This document shows positions 7,611 through 15,218 of a stretch of 64,000 nucleotides of DNA, in pieces. The position numbers and the translations under genes are program-made. The stretch comes from Pseudorhodobacter ferrugineus DSM 5888 (GTDB lineage: Bacteria; Pseudomonadota; Alphaproteobacteria; Rhodobacterales; Rhodobacteraceae). Under the pieces are notes generated by a model. The model saw only the letters and a program-made list of their open reading frames with translations, ran no database searches and was not told where the DNA came from. The DNA is taken from assembly GCF_000420745.1 (NCBI RefSeq), contig NZ_ATVN01000006.1, positions 1 through 64,000 of the forward strand. Reading direction: 5' to 3'. Every line of letters begins with the position of its first letter. Position 1 is the stretch's first letter.

Positions 7611-8246
7611 ATGCCGATTTTGATGTGTTTTGGTGACAGCAACACCCATGGCACCCCGCCGATTGTGCAGCGCGGGGTTTATGCGCGCTATGACGCGGCG
7701 ACGCGCTGGCCCACGCGGGCGGCGGCGTTGCTGGGGCCCGATTGGGATTTGGTCGAAGAGGGGTTACCGGGGCGTACCAGTTGTTTTGATGATCCGATGA
7801 TGGGCGATCATATGAATGCGGTGATCGGCATGCGGATCGCGCTGAATTCGCACGGGCCGCTGGAGTATATGACGATCATGCTGGGCACCAATGACGTGAA
7901 AACGCGGTTTGGTGCGTCTGCGGAACGGATTGTGGCGGGGATTGCAGGGCTGGTGGATATGGCGCTGGCCCCCGATATGGCCGCGCGGCACCCTGGCTTG
8001 CGGATATTGCTGATCGCGCCGCCGCCGGTGCAGGAATTGGGGCCGCTGACGGGCGAATTTATTGGCGGGGCGGCCAAAGGGGCGGCTTTGGCGGGTGTGC
8101 TGGGGGCCTATGCGGCGGCGCGGGGGCTGGGGTTTCTGGATGCAGGCACAGTGCTGCAAACCAGCCCTATTGATGGCGTTCACTACGCGCCCGAGGGCCA
8201 CGCCGCCTTGGCTATAGCCGCTGCAAAAGCGCTCAAATCACTTTAA
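7611..8246 (+). CDS. SGNH/GDSL-type hydrolase (arylesterase-like)
   Basis: 211 residues with the SGNH hydrolase blocks: CFGDSNTHG with nucleophile Ser9 (block I), a conserved Gly in the EEGLPGRTS region (block II), LGTNDVK (block III), and DGVHYAPEGH giving the Asp and His of the triad (block V). No signal peptide, so it should act in the cytoplasm on small esters; the substrate cannot be read from sequence. AAAGGAG lies eight bases before the ATG. It is monocistronic, and a 22-nt dispersed repeat follows its stop. Confidence 0.85.
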   Translation: MPILMCFGDSNTHGTPPIVQRGVYARYDAATRWPTRAAALLGPDWDLVEEGLPGRTSCFDDPMMGDHMNAVIGMRIALNSHGPLEYMTIMLGTNDVKTRFGASAERIVAGIAGLVDMALAPDMAARHPGLRILLIAPPPVQELGPLTGEFIGGAAKGAALAGVLGAYAAARGLGFLDAGTVLQTSPIDGVHYAPEGHAALAIAAAKALKSL

Positions 8247-8253
8247 CCCAGCA

Positions 8254-8275
8254 TTTCATCTTTGCAAAAATACTC
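8254..8275 (-). repeat. Gene-end 22-nt repeat, copy 1
   Basis: TTTCATCTTTG then CAAAAATACTC on the plus strand, eight bases after the GDSL stop, in the convergent space between two genes. Near-identical copies follow stop codons at 13609, 51311 and 55199, and a diverged one at 59283. The sequence is AT-rich and does not form a hairpin by itself. Confidence 0.6.
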
Positions 8276-8286
8276 AAAAAAACCAT

Positions 8287-9069
8287 TTACCGAAGCGCAA
8301 TCAATTCGGCATGCAAACCCGCTGCCGCAACCAGCACGCCATCCGTACGCGGATCGGCTGCGTTGAACCGCAGCGTGGCGCCTGCCCCGTCACTAACCAC
8401 CGCCCCTGCCCGTGTGGCGATCAGAGCGCCTGCCGCAATGTCCCATTCCCACGTTCTGCGGAATGCCAGCATCGCATCAAACCGCCCTTGGGCCACAAGG
8501 CACAGGCGGTAGGCAAGCGATGGGCGGAACGCGCGGTGCAGGTCCGGCACGCCACCCGGCCAATGCTGTGCGGCCATATTGGGTTTTGAGGTCAGAACGC
8601 TGGCCCCTGCTACCCCCGTTTGCGCAGTGGCACGGATGGTTTGGCTGTTCAGCTGCGCGTCTGATGCCGCATGGGCGCTGTACATGCGGTCTTTGGCGGG
8701 CAAAAACACGGCACCGGCGATGATCCGGTCGCCTTCGGCAATTGCCAGCGAATGGGCAAAGCTGTCTTGGCCATCAATAAACGCGCGGGTGCCATCTATG
8801 GGGTCGATAATAAAACACCGCTGCTTGGACAGGCGGTCGGTACCATCGGGGCTTTCTTCGGACAGCCAGCCATAATCGGGGCGGGCGGTGCGCAGGCGGT
8901 CCGCCAGCATGGTGTTCACGGCCAAATCCGCCTCGGTCACGGGGCCTGCGCCATCGCCTTTGTCCCAGACCTGCGGGTCGCGTTTGAAGTGGCGCATGGC
9001 AATCACGCCCGCCTCGCGCGCGGCGGTGACCAGCAACGCCAAATCGGCATCAAGATCAGGCACCCGCAA
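8287..9069 (-). CDS. 3'(2'),5'-bisphosphate nucleotidase / inositol-monophosphatase family
   Basis: 260 residues of the lithium-sensitive phosphatase superfamily. Motifs: VTEADLAVN (substrate and metal side), LSEESPDG with the metal Glu, FIIDPIDGTRAFIDG (the diagnostic DPIDGT metal site, about 87-101), and WEWDIAAG with the last metal Asp. In this family CysQ-like members remove 3'-phosphate from PAP made in sulfate assimilation; others use inositol phosphates. I favour CysQ-like but cannot separate them by eye. The probable start is a TTG at 9069 with GAGGGG upstream, overlapping pmbA by 14 bp, so both are co-transcribed. Confidence 0.85.
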   Translation of the reverse strand: MRVPDLDADLALLVTAAREAGVIAMRHFKRDPQVWDKGDGAGPVTEADLAVNTMLADRLRTARPDYGWLSEESPDGTDRLSKQRCFIIDPIDGTRAFIDGQDSFAHSLAIAEGDRIIAGAVFLPAKDRMYSAHAASDAQLNSQTIRATAQTGVAGASVLTSKPNMAAQHWPGGVPDLHRAFRPSLAYRLCLVAQGRFDAMLAFRRTWEWDIAAGALIATRAGAVVSDGAGATLRFNAADPRTDGVLVAAAGLHAELIALR

Positions 9070-10399
9070 GCGTCAGCCCCTCAACCAACAAGGACGGCAC
9101 GCGGGTCGACATATGCATCCGTGCGTCATTGGCTGGCGTCATGCGCAGCAGCATATCGCGCAGGTTGCCCGCGATGGTGATTTCATTCACCGCATAGGTG
9201 ATTTCGCCATTTTCGACCCAGAACCCCGAAGCCCCGCGCGAATAATCGCCCGTGGTGGGGTTGATCGACGACCCGATCAACGAGGTGACAAGCAACCCCG
9301 TGCCCATATCGGCAATCAGGTCAGCGCGGCTTTTGGTCCCCTGCGTCAAATCAATATTCGACGTGCCCGGCGATGGCGGCGAAGAGGCCCCGCGCGCGGC
9401 ATTCGCGGTGCTGGGCATGCCCAGTTTGCGGCCAGTGGCAAGGTCAAGCACCCAACCCATCAACACGCCATTTTCCACAATTGCGCGCCGCGCGGTGGGC
9501 AAGCCTTCGCCATCAAAGGCGCGGCTGCCGGCCACGCGGGCGCGCAAGGGATCTTCGATTATCGACAAGCCTGCGGGCAAAATCTGCGTGCCCAGCGCAT
9601 CGCGCAACCAGCCAGAACCGCGCGCAATGGTCGTGCCGTTGATCGCGCCCAACACATGCCCGATCAGACCCGATGATATGCGTTCATCATAAAGTACGGG
9701 GTACGCCCCTGTTTTCGGTTTGCGCGCACCCACCCGTTCCAAGGCGCGGGCGGCGGCAAGCGCGCCAATCTCTTCGCCGCTTGGCAGATCGACGGCGTGG
9801 ATACGACCCTCGGCGGCCCAGTCCCGTTCCATCCCGGTGCCCGACCCTGTGAATGCCACGGCCGAGACCGAACGCGACGAGCGTGCATAGCCACCCGAAA
9901 AGCCGTTGCTGGCAGCCAGATGGATTTGGCGGCGCGACTGGCTGGCGCTTGCCTCGACTTGGGTTATGCCTGCCACAGCCATCGCGGCGGCCTCGGCGCG
10001 GCGGGCATCGGATTCGAGCACGGCGGCGCTGACCTCGGGCGTCAAATCGCACAGGTCCAATGCAGCCATATCCCAGTCACGGGCCAGTTGCGACGGATCG
10101 GCAAGCCCTGCATAGGGGTCGGTCGGTGCCTCGCGTGCCATTGCGACCGCGCGTTCGGCCACGGCGCGGATGGTGGCATCGGATGTATCAGACACCGACA
10201 CACAGGCCTGTCGCTGCCCGATCAGCACCCGCAGGCCCAATTCCACGCCTTCGGACCGTTCGGCCTGTTCCAGCGCGCCTGCGCGAATATCAATCGCGGT
10301 GGCGATCCCTTCGACGGCAATCGCATCGGCGGCATCGGCGCCTGCGCGTTTGGCAGCGGCCAGCAGTGCCGAGGTCAGCTGTTCAAGCGAACGGGTCAT
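9056..10399 (-). CDS. pmbA: PmbA/TldE-type metallopeptidase subunit
   Basis: 447 residues, matching the usual ~450 of PmbA (TldE). Typical parts are the N-terminal helical segment with ADAADAIAVEG, the ...RAGALEQAERSEGVELGLRVLIG region, and the C-terminal beta-rich half with GASGFWVENGEITYAVNEITIAGN. PmbA has no HExxxH zinc motif and none is seen here; it works as the non-catalytic partner of TldD, which degrades unfolded peptides and matures microcins and the CcdA antitoxin. TldD is not in the window. I took the ATG at 10399 (MTRSLEQLTSAL). The next gene starts inside its 3' end. Confidence 0.9.
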   Translation of the reverse strand: MTRSLEQLTSALLAAAKRAGADAADAIAVEGIATAIDIRAGALEQAERSEGVELGLRVLIGQRQACVSVSDTSDATIRAVAERAVAMAREAPTDPYAGLADPSQLARDWDMAALDLCDLTPEVSAAVLESDARRAEAAAMAVAGITQVEASASQSRRQIHLAASNGFSGGYARSSRSVSAVAFTGSGTGMERDWAAEGRIHAVDLPSGEEIGALAAARALERVGARKPKTGAYPVLYDERISSGLIGHVLGAINGTTIARGSGWLRDALGTQILPAGLSIIEDPLRARVAGSRAFDGEGLPTARRAIVENGVLMGWVLDLATGRKLGMPSTANAARGASSPPSPGTSNIDLTQGTKSRADLIADMGTGLLVTSLIGSSINPTTGDYSRGASGFWVENGEITYAVNEITIAGNLRDMLLRMTPANDARMHMSTRVPSLLVEGLTLAGA

Positions 10400-10465
10400 G
10401 GCAGTATCCTTTGGTATGTTATCTCGCAGGTAATCCGACACGCGCCCTATGGCAAGGCGCTGACA

Positions 10466-10493
10466 TGAAAAGGGCGGCCCCCAAGGCCGCCCC
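10466..10493 (-). terminator. Rho-independent terminator behind the DUF2125-type gene
   Basis: On the minus strand GGGCGGCC and GGCCGCCC form an 8-bp all-GC stem with a 5-nt loop (plus coordinates 10472-10492), followed by TTTTC. It stands between the gene ending at 10521 and pmbA starting at 10399 and should separate the two transcripts. Confidence 0.75.
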
Positions 10494-10520
10494 GGTATCA
10501 TAATGCTGGCCCAGCGCGGC

Positions 10521-12041
10521 TTAGAACGGTAGCGGATTGCCGTTGGACAGGATGGTGCCATCCTCTTTAATTTCGACCTCGGCGATAAAGCTGTCTGGGG
10601 TCGGGCCAGGTTTGGCCAACATACCCGCCATCATGCCAAAGGTCATGGTGATCTGCGGATCGACCAGCCCCAGCACTTGCAGCTTACCCAGCAGGGTGTT
10701 TGCGCCTGTTAGGGACAGGTTCACCTTGCCCGTTGGCATCGGCGCAACACCGCCCAACAGCGGTGATTTGGTGTTGTCAAAGGCCAAGGCGCCATTGCCG
10801 GTAAATTCTGCGCCTGCGACGGTCAGTTGCAACGCGTCAATATCCAGCGCCGAAACCTCTAGCGGGGATTTTTCGCCCATCATTGCCATTTCATCTGTGG
10901 ACAGCATGTCAACCAAAGGCTTGGCTTTGCCCCTAAGTGCAATGTCGAGCGTGGCCGGATCACGTGGCAAGGTGGCGCCGGGGTCGATCATGTTCCACAG
11001 CATATCCGACACGGTCAGACCCGAAAGGTTGACGTGCAGCGCAAAATCCTTGGGGTCGTCAGACTTGGCGATTGGCATCAAAAGGCTGAATTCGGCATTG
11101 TCATAGGCGGCTGAAAGTTCCGGAAACGGAATGGCAGAGCCGGACGCTTTCAGCGCGACACCTTTGCCGATGACGCCATAAGCGATGCGATCCTTATCCA
11201 TCGACACGTTCAGATTGCCGCCTTTGGACGCGCTTTCGATATTGGTGATGCTGCCCTCCTTGTCCGTGATGGCAAGGGTGAACCCACCGGCATCATAGGT
11301 AAACGACCCGTCTGTCGTGAACCCTTGTGCCAACATTGCCCCCATGTCGCCCGCAGCCAGCGCCTTTGGCACTGCCCCCGAGGATGCCCCCGCAATGCCC
11401 GTCATTTTACCGACCACATCAAACTTTTCACCCTTTTCAGGGTTTTCGCCACGGGCGTTGAAGGCAATTTCCCCAGCCGCGAAGGTAGAGTTAACCCCTG
11501 TCACGTCGCCTGGCGTTACCTGATAATTCGCCAGTATTTTGGACAGCGTCATGTCAAAATTCACATCGCTGGGTTTGCCATCGACCATGAAATCCAGCAC
11601 TTTGATGCCGACAGTATTGGCGACAACATCGTAACCAATCGCATCAGGCGTTCCGCTGGCCGTGACCACCAGTGCATTTTGCGTGATGACAAGAGTGCTG
11701 GCCGTGTCTTTGCCAGGCCCGTCCTTGCTGGCCATATTCACCTGATACGTGTCAGACATGGTAACTTCGACGCGGCCATCGCCGGTTTCACGGAACGCGA
11801 CCTGTGGAATGGTGCCTTTGACCTGTTGCCTGCCGCTGGACATATCAATCGCAAGGTCAGAAATGGTCAGCGTATCGCCTGCCCGAGACTCGGACCCTGC
11901 GGTGTAGGTTTGGCCATAGCTCGCGCCGACCTCTTTCCAGTTTTGCCAAACCTCATCGGCGGTTACATCGGCAAAGACGGGGGCAGCAAAACAGGCCGAC
12001 ACTGCGGCAAAGGATACGGTTTGGAAAAAATGCTTTGTCAT
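10521..12041 (-). CDS. DUF2125-type exported protein
   Basis: 506 residues with a clear Sec signal peptide (MTKHFFQTVSFAAVSACFAAPVFA, cut near residue 24). The mature protein is built of beta-strand-rich repeats with little Cys, and the C-terminus reads ...TILSNGNPLPF. I recognise it as the DUF2125 family, conserved in alphaproteobacteria and of unknown function; the fold suggests a periplasmic or outer-membrane-associated protein. The ATG at 12041 is chosen because the signal peptide starts there; longer in-frame versions add only unrelated residues. It is divergent from the SDR gene and followed by its own terminator. Confidence 0.8.
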   Translation of the reverse strand: MTKHFFQTVSFAAVSACFAAPVFADVTADEVWQNWKEVGASYGQTYTAGSESRAGDTLTISDLAIDMSSGRQQVKGTIPQVAFRETGDGRVEVTMSDTYQVNMASKDGPGKDTASTLVITQNALVVTASGTPDAIGYDVVANTVGIKVLDFMVDGKPSDVNFDMTLSKILANYQVTPGDVTGVNSTFAAGEIAFNARGENPEKGEKFDVVGKMTGIAGASSGAVPKALAAGDMGAMLAQGFTTDGSFTYDAGGFTLAITDKEGSITNIESASKGGNLNVSMDKDRIAYGVIGKGVALKASGSAIPFPELSAAYDNAEFSLLMPIAKSDDPKDFALHVNLSGLTVSDMLWNMIDPGATLPRDPATLDIALRGKAKPLVDMLSTDEMAMMGEKSPLEVSALDIDALQLTVAGAEFTGNGALAFDNTKSPLLGGVAPMPTGKVNLSLTGANTLLGKLQVLGLVDPQITMTFGMMAGMLAKPGPTPDSFIAEVEIKEDGTILSNGNPLPF

Positions 12042-12173
12042 GGGATAGGCTCTCCGTTTGAAATCGGTTTTTTGCAGCATCGGCGCGGGGCAGCGCGGGG
12101 TCAAGAGGTGGCAGATAGCAATCGGGCACGAAACCGTGTGCAAGCTGGGGATGTATTTGGGCCGAGAGGTGGC

Positions 12174-12202
12174 TGGAACTGGCCGCTGTGCTGCGTTAGC
12201 CT
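12174..12202 (+). promoter_or_regulatory. Predicted sigma-70-like promoter of the SDR gene
   Basis: TGGAAC, 17 nt, TAGCCT, within the 13-base block GCGTTAGCCTTTG that is also found upstream of the amidase gene at 15183-15195. Both lie 25-40 nt before a start codon. The -10-like element TAGCCT fits TAnnnT. Inference from two copies only. Confidence 0.35.
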
Positions 12203-12230
12203 TTGGCAAAGCGTATAAGCGAGGTGCAGG

Positions 12231-12986
12231 ATGCAGGTTTCGATGGATGGCAAGGTTGTGGCAATCACGGGCGCAAGCCGCGGGATAGGGGCCGCCAGCG
12301 CGCGGGTGTTTGCGGATGCGGGTGCGCGGGTGGTGTTGCTGGCGCGGTCCGGGGATGAGATTGCAGCACTGGCACGGGATATCGGGCGCGGGGCGCTGGC
12401 GATTGAATGCGATGTGGGGGATGAGGCTTCTGTGTCGGTCGCGATGGCGCAGATTGTGGACACCTGCGGCGGGCTGAATGTGCTGATCGGCAATGCGGGC
12501 GTGATTGACCCGATTGGCCGGATCTGTGACGTGGCGCCGGAAGATTGGTCGCGCGCCGTTGATATTAACCTGAAGGGCGTTTTTTACGGGATGCGGGCGG
12601 CTATCCCTTTGATGCGGGGGCGGGGCGGCACGATTATCACGGTATCATCCGGTGCAGCACATAACCCGTTGGAAGGGTGGAGCGCCTATTGCGCGTCCAA
12701 GGCGGGGGCGGCGATGTTGACGCGGGCGGCGCATCTGGAGGAAGGCAGCAGCGGGTTGCGGATTATGGGCATGTCACCCGGCACGGTGGCCACGGATATG
12801 CAGGTGCGGATCAAGGCGAGCGGGATCAACCCTGTCAGCCAGCTGGACCCGTCGGTCCATATTCCCGCCGATTGGCCCGCACGGTTGATGCTGTGGATGT
12901 GCGGCAAAGGCGGCGATGACTGGTTAGGGCAAGAGGTATCTTTGCGCGATGAGGCTGTACGCCGCGCTGTGGGGTTGGTGGCATGA
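12231..12986 (+). CDS. Short-chain dehydrogenase/reductase
   Basis: 251 residues, classical SDR. Rossmann motif ITGASRGIGAA (about 12-22), the NAG block (GNAGV, about 88), the catalytic Ser in TVSSGA and YCASK with catalytic Tyr and Lys near 159-163, then the MSPGTVATDM block. No substrate can be assigned. The stop overlaps the following crotonase-family gene (ATGA), so the two are translated together and probably act in one pathway on an acyl or hydroxy-acyl substrate. Confidence 0.88.
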   Translation: MQVSMDGKVVAITGASRGIGAASARVFADAGARVVLLARSGDEIAALARDIGRGALAIECDVGDEASVSVAMAQIVDTCGGLNVLIGNAGVIDPIGRICDVAPEDWSRAVDINLKGVFYGMRAAIPLMRGRGGTIITVSSGAAHNPLEGWSAYCASKAGAAMLTRAAHLEEGSSGLRIMGMSPGTVATDMQVRIKASGINPVSQLDPSVHIPADWPARLMLWMCGKGGDDWLGQEVSLRDEAVRRAVGLVA

Positions 12987-13597
12987 TTGAGCTGGCCATT
13001 GATGGCGGGGTTTGGACCGCCACAATCAACCGCCCCGACAAGGCCAATTCCCTGACGGGCGCGATGCTGGCCGATTTGGCAGATATTGCCGAGCGGGCGG
13101 GGCCCGAGGGCGCGCGGGCGTTGATTATCACAGGTGCTGGCCGCGTGTTTTCGGCTGGGGCGGATTTGGACGAAGCGCATGCGGGACTGGCCGTTAGCCC
13201 TGTGTGGGAGCGGCTTTCCGGCGCGATTGCAGCCTTGCCTTGCCTGACCATTGCCGCACTGAACGGCACCATTGCGGGCGGGGCGATGGGCATGGCACTG
13301 GCCTGTGATTTGCGGATTTCTGTTGCGGGGGCAAAGGTGTTTTATCCCGTCATGCGGTTAGGGTTTTTGCCGCAGCCGTCAGATGTGCCACGGCTTGTGC
13401 GCTTGGTCGGGCCTGCGCGGGCGTCGATGATTTTGATGGCGGGGCAGAAGGTTGACGTGACCGAAGCGATGGCTTGGGGGTTGATTGACCGTGTGGTGGA
13501 CGCCAATTTGCTGGATGTGGCGCGGGGTTTGGTGGTGGATTCTGTTTCTGCGGCACCGGAGCATGCGAGGTCGATCAAGCGCATGGTTTGGGGATAG
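12983..13597 (+). CDS. Crotonase-fold protein lacking both catalytic glutamates
   Basis: 204 residues of the enoyl-CoA hydratase/isomerase superfamily (usual ~260), with the C-terminal helices shortened. N-terminal strand WTATINRPDKANSLTG, oxyanion-hole region RVFSAGADLDEA and NGTIAGGAMGMALACDL are clear. In true hydratases this last motif has Glu before LALxCD and the next helix begins PE; here they are Gly and PV (YPVMRLGFLP). Both acid/base residues are therefore replaced, so water addition is unlikely; isomerase, hydrolase or a non-enzymatic role are open. It is coupled to the SDR gene by a 4-bp overlap. Confidence 0.82.
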   Translation: MIELAIDGGVWTATINRPDKANSLTGAMLADLADIAERAGPEGARALIITGAGRVFSAGADLDEAHAGLAVSPVWERLSGAIAALPCLTIAALNGTIAGGAMGMALACDLRISVAGAKVFYPVMRLGFLPQPSDVPRLVRLVGPARASMILMAGQKVDVTEAMAWGLIDRVVDANLLDVARGLVVDSVSAAPEHARSIKRMVWG

Positions 13598-13608
13598 GGC
13601 GGGATTTT

Positions 13609-13630
13609 GAGTATTTTTACAAAGATGAAA
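13609..13630 (+). repeat. Gene-end 22-nt repeat, copy 2
   Basis: GAGTATTTTT then ACAAAGATGAAA, 11 bases behind the crotonase-gene stop. It is the reverse orientation, relative to the preceding gene, of the copies at 8254 and 55199. The core is identical to the copy at 51311 on the same strand. Confidence 0.6.
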
Positions 13631-13706
13631 TGGCAAGATTTGTTGCGGGATTGCGGGGCGGCGGGGTTTAGGGCACAAGCGCGCAAAGCCGCATCAGGAG
13701 TGGATC

Positions 13707-13883
13707 ATGGATTATAACGCATCGGGAGCTGCCAAAATGGGTAAGAACGCGCCACGCTATGCCGAACATAACGCCAAAGGGACAGAGAAAAACCCTTATG
13801 GCGCGCAGCCCACAAAGGCCGAATTGGTGGCCCGCATGAAAGCGGCAGCCGAGGCCAAAAAGGCCGCTGCTAAGAAAGACTAA
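13707..13883 (+). CDS. Small basic hypothetical protein
   Basis: 58 residues: MDYNASGAAKMGKNAPRYAE start, then NPYGAQPTKAEL and an Ala/Lys-rich tail ending AAAKKD. AGGAG stands five bases before the ATG, giving a good ribosome site. Rich in Ala, Lys and Gly, without hydrophobic segments or cysteines, so a soluble, partly disordered cytosolic or nucleoid-type protein is likely. The stop overlaps the convergent UbiH-type gene by 4 bp. I do not recognise a named family. Codon choice and the ribosome site support a real gene. Confidence 0.65.
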   Translation: MDYNASGAAKMGKNAPRYAEHNAKGTEKNPYGAQPTKAELVARMKAAAEAKKAAAKKD

Positions 13884-15106
13884 ATCTGCTGCCCCTGCAA
13901 CAGGCGCGGCAGATCGCCGTCTAACCCTGCGGCGGTGCGGATGAAGCGGCGGCGCAGGGCTGGCATAGCATTTACCGCGCCCATCCCCAGATCACGCGCC
14001 ATGCGCAATAGCGGGTTATCGTTTGAGAACAAGCGATTGACGCTGTCCATGCCCAGCGCAAGGGCGGTTGTGTCAAACCTGCGCCATTGTTGATAGCGTT
14101 CCAGCACATCGACTGCGCCGAAATCTTCGCCTCGGCGCTGCGCCTCGATTAGCACCTGTGCCAGCGCGCCGACATCACGCAAGCCAAGGTTCAGGCCTTG
14201 TCCTGCAATGGGGTGGACACCGTGCGCCGCATCACCGACAAGCGCCAGACGCGGGGCGATAAAGCTGTTGGCCAGTGTGAGGTTGAGTGGGTAGGTGAAA
14301 CGGGTGCCTGCCAGTTTGATATTGCCCAGAAAGTCGCCGAAACGGGGGCGGAGCGCGTTCAGGTAATCTGAATCATTCAACGCTTGGATCTGGGTGGCGC
14401 GGGTTGTCTCCTCGCTCCACACAATTGACGAGCGGTTGCCGGGCAGGGGTAGAATGGCAAGTGGGCCTTGCGGCATGAAAAATTGGTGTGCGATGCCATT
14501 GTGGGGGCGGTCATGTTCGACGGCGGTGACAAGGGCGGTTTGGCCATAGGCCCAACCCGAGCGCGAAATCCCTGCGCGCTGCGCCGTGCCGCTGGCGCGA
14601 CCATCGCAACCCACAAGCAGGCGGGCGGAAAGCTGGCGGCCCGAGGCGAGGGTAACGGTAACGCCGGTTTGATCCGTGCTTTGCGCGGTGACGGTTTCGC
14701 CCGACAGCAGGGTGATGTTTGGTGCTGCCTGCATTGCGGCCAGAAAGGCGGCGTAGAGGTGGCGATCCTCGACCATGAAACCCATCGGGCCTTCTTCAAT
14801 CTCGGCATGGTCAAAATGGAGGAAAAAGGGGGCAGCCCCTGTGCCTGCATGGCCATCACTGGCCTTGATCTCGAGGATCGGCTGCACAAGGTCGGCGATA
14901 TGCGGCCAGACGCCGATGACCGACAGCAGGCGTTTGGAGGCATGGGCCAGCGAATAGGCGCGGCCATCAAAGCCGGCCTCGGCCCGTGCGGGGGCGGGGC
15001 GAGCATCAACCACCGTGACCCGCAAACCACCACCAGCCAAAGCCAGCGCCAAAGCGGGGCCATTCAGCCCGCCACCCACGATTAGAATATCTGCATCCTG
15101 TTTCAT
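13880..15106 (-). CDS. UbiH/UbiF/COQ6-family FAD monooxygenase
   Basis: 408 residues, aromatic-ring hydroxylase of ubiquinone synthesis. N-terminal FAD motif DADILIVGGGLNGPALALAL (about 4-23), the central VGCDGRASGTAQ block (DG motif), and the second FAD block LALVGDAAHGVHPIAGQGLNLGL(R)D are all intact. The family inserts hydroxyl groups on the quinone ring at the inner membrane using NAD(P)H and oxygen. Which ring position is modified cannot be told from sequence. I chose the ATG at 15106, where the conserved N-terminus begins; an upstream ATG at 15142 adds 12 residues. Confidence 0.88.
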   Translation of the reverse strand: MKQDADILIVGGGLNGPALALALAGGGLRVTVVDARPAPARAEAGFDGRAYSLAHASKRLLSVIGVWPHIADLVQPILEIKASDGHAGTGAAPFFLHFDHAEIEEGPMGFMVEDRHLYAAFLAAMQAAPNITLLSGETVTAQSTDQTGVTVTLASGRQLSARLLVGCDGRASGTAQRAGISRSGWAYGQTALVTAVEHDRPHNGIAHQFFMPQGPLAILPLPGNRSSIVWSEETTRATQIQALNDSDYLNALRPRFGDFLGNIKLAGTRFTYPLNLTLANSFIAPRLALVGDAAHGVHPIAGQGLNLGLRDVGALAQVLIEAQRRGEDFGAVDVLERYQQWRRFDTTALALGMDSVNRLFSNDNPLLRMARDLGMGAVNAMPALRRRFIRTAAGLDGDLPRLLQGQQI

Positions 15107-15162
15107 GCGGGTAATTATGGGGCAATCGGGTGCTTTGTCCATGCGCCCCGCCGATATTGCGA

Positions 15163-15191
15163 TTGTCCGATTGACGCAGGGGCGTTAGCCT
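15163..15191 (+). promoter_or_regulatory. Predicted sigma-70-like promoter of the amidase gene
   Basis: TTGTCC, 17 nt, TAGCCT, inside the block GCGTTAGCCTTTG shared with the SDR upstream region. The transcript would start near 15198, some 20 nt before the ATG at 15219. Confidence 0.35.
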
Positions 15192-15218
15192 TTGCGCAAC
15201 AACGGGAAAAGGTGGGTT

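Noticed and set aside
6659-7636. 325-codon plus-strand frame opposite cnoX
   Set aside because: Antisense shadow of the thioredoxin-TPR gene and overlapping the GDSL start.
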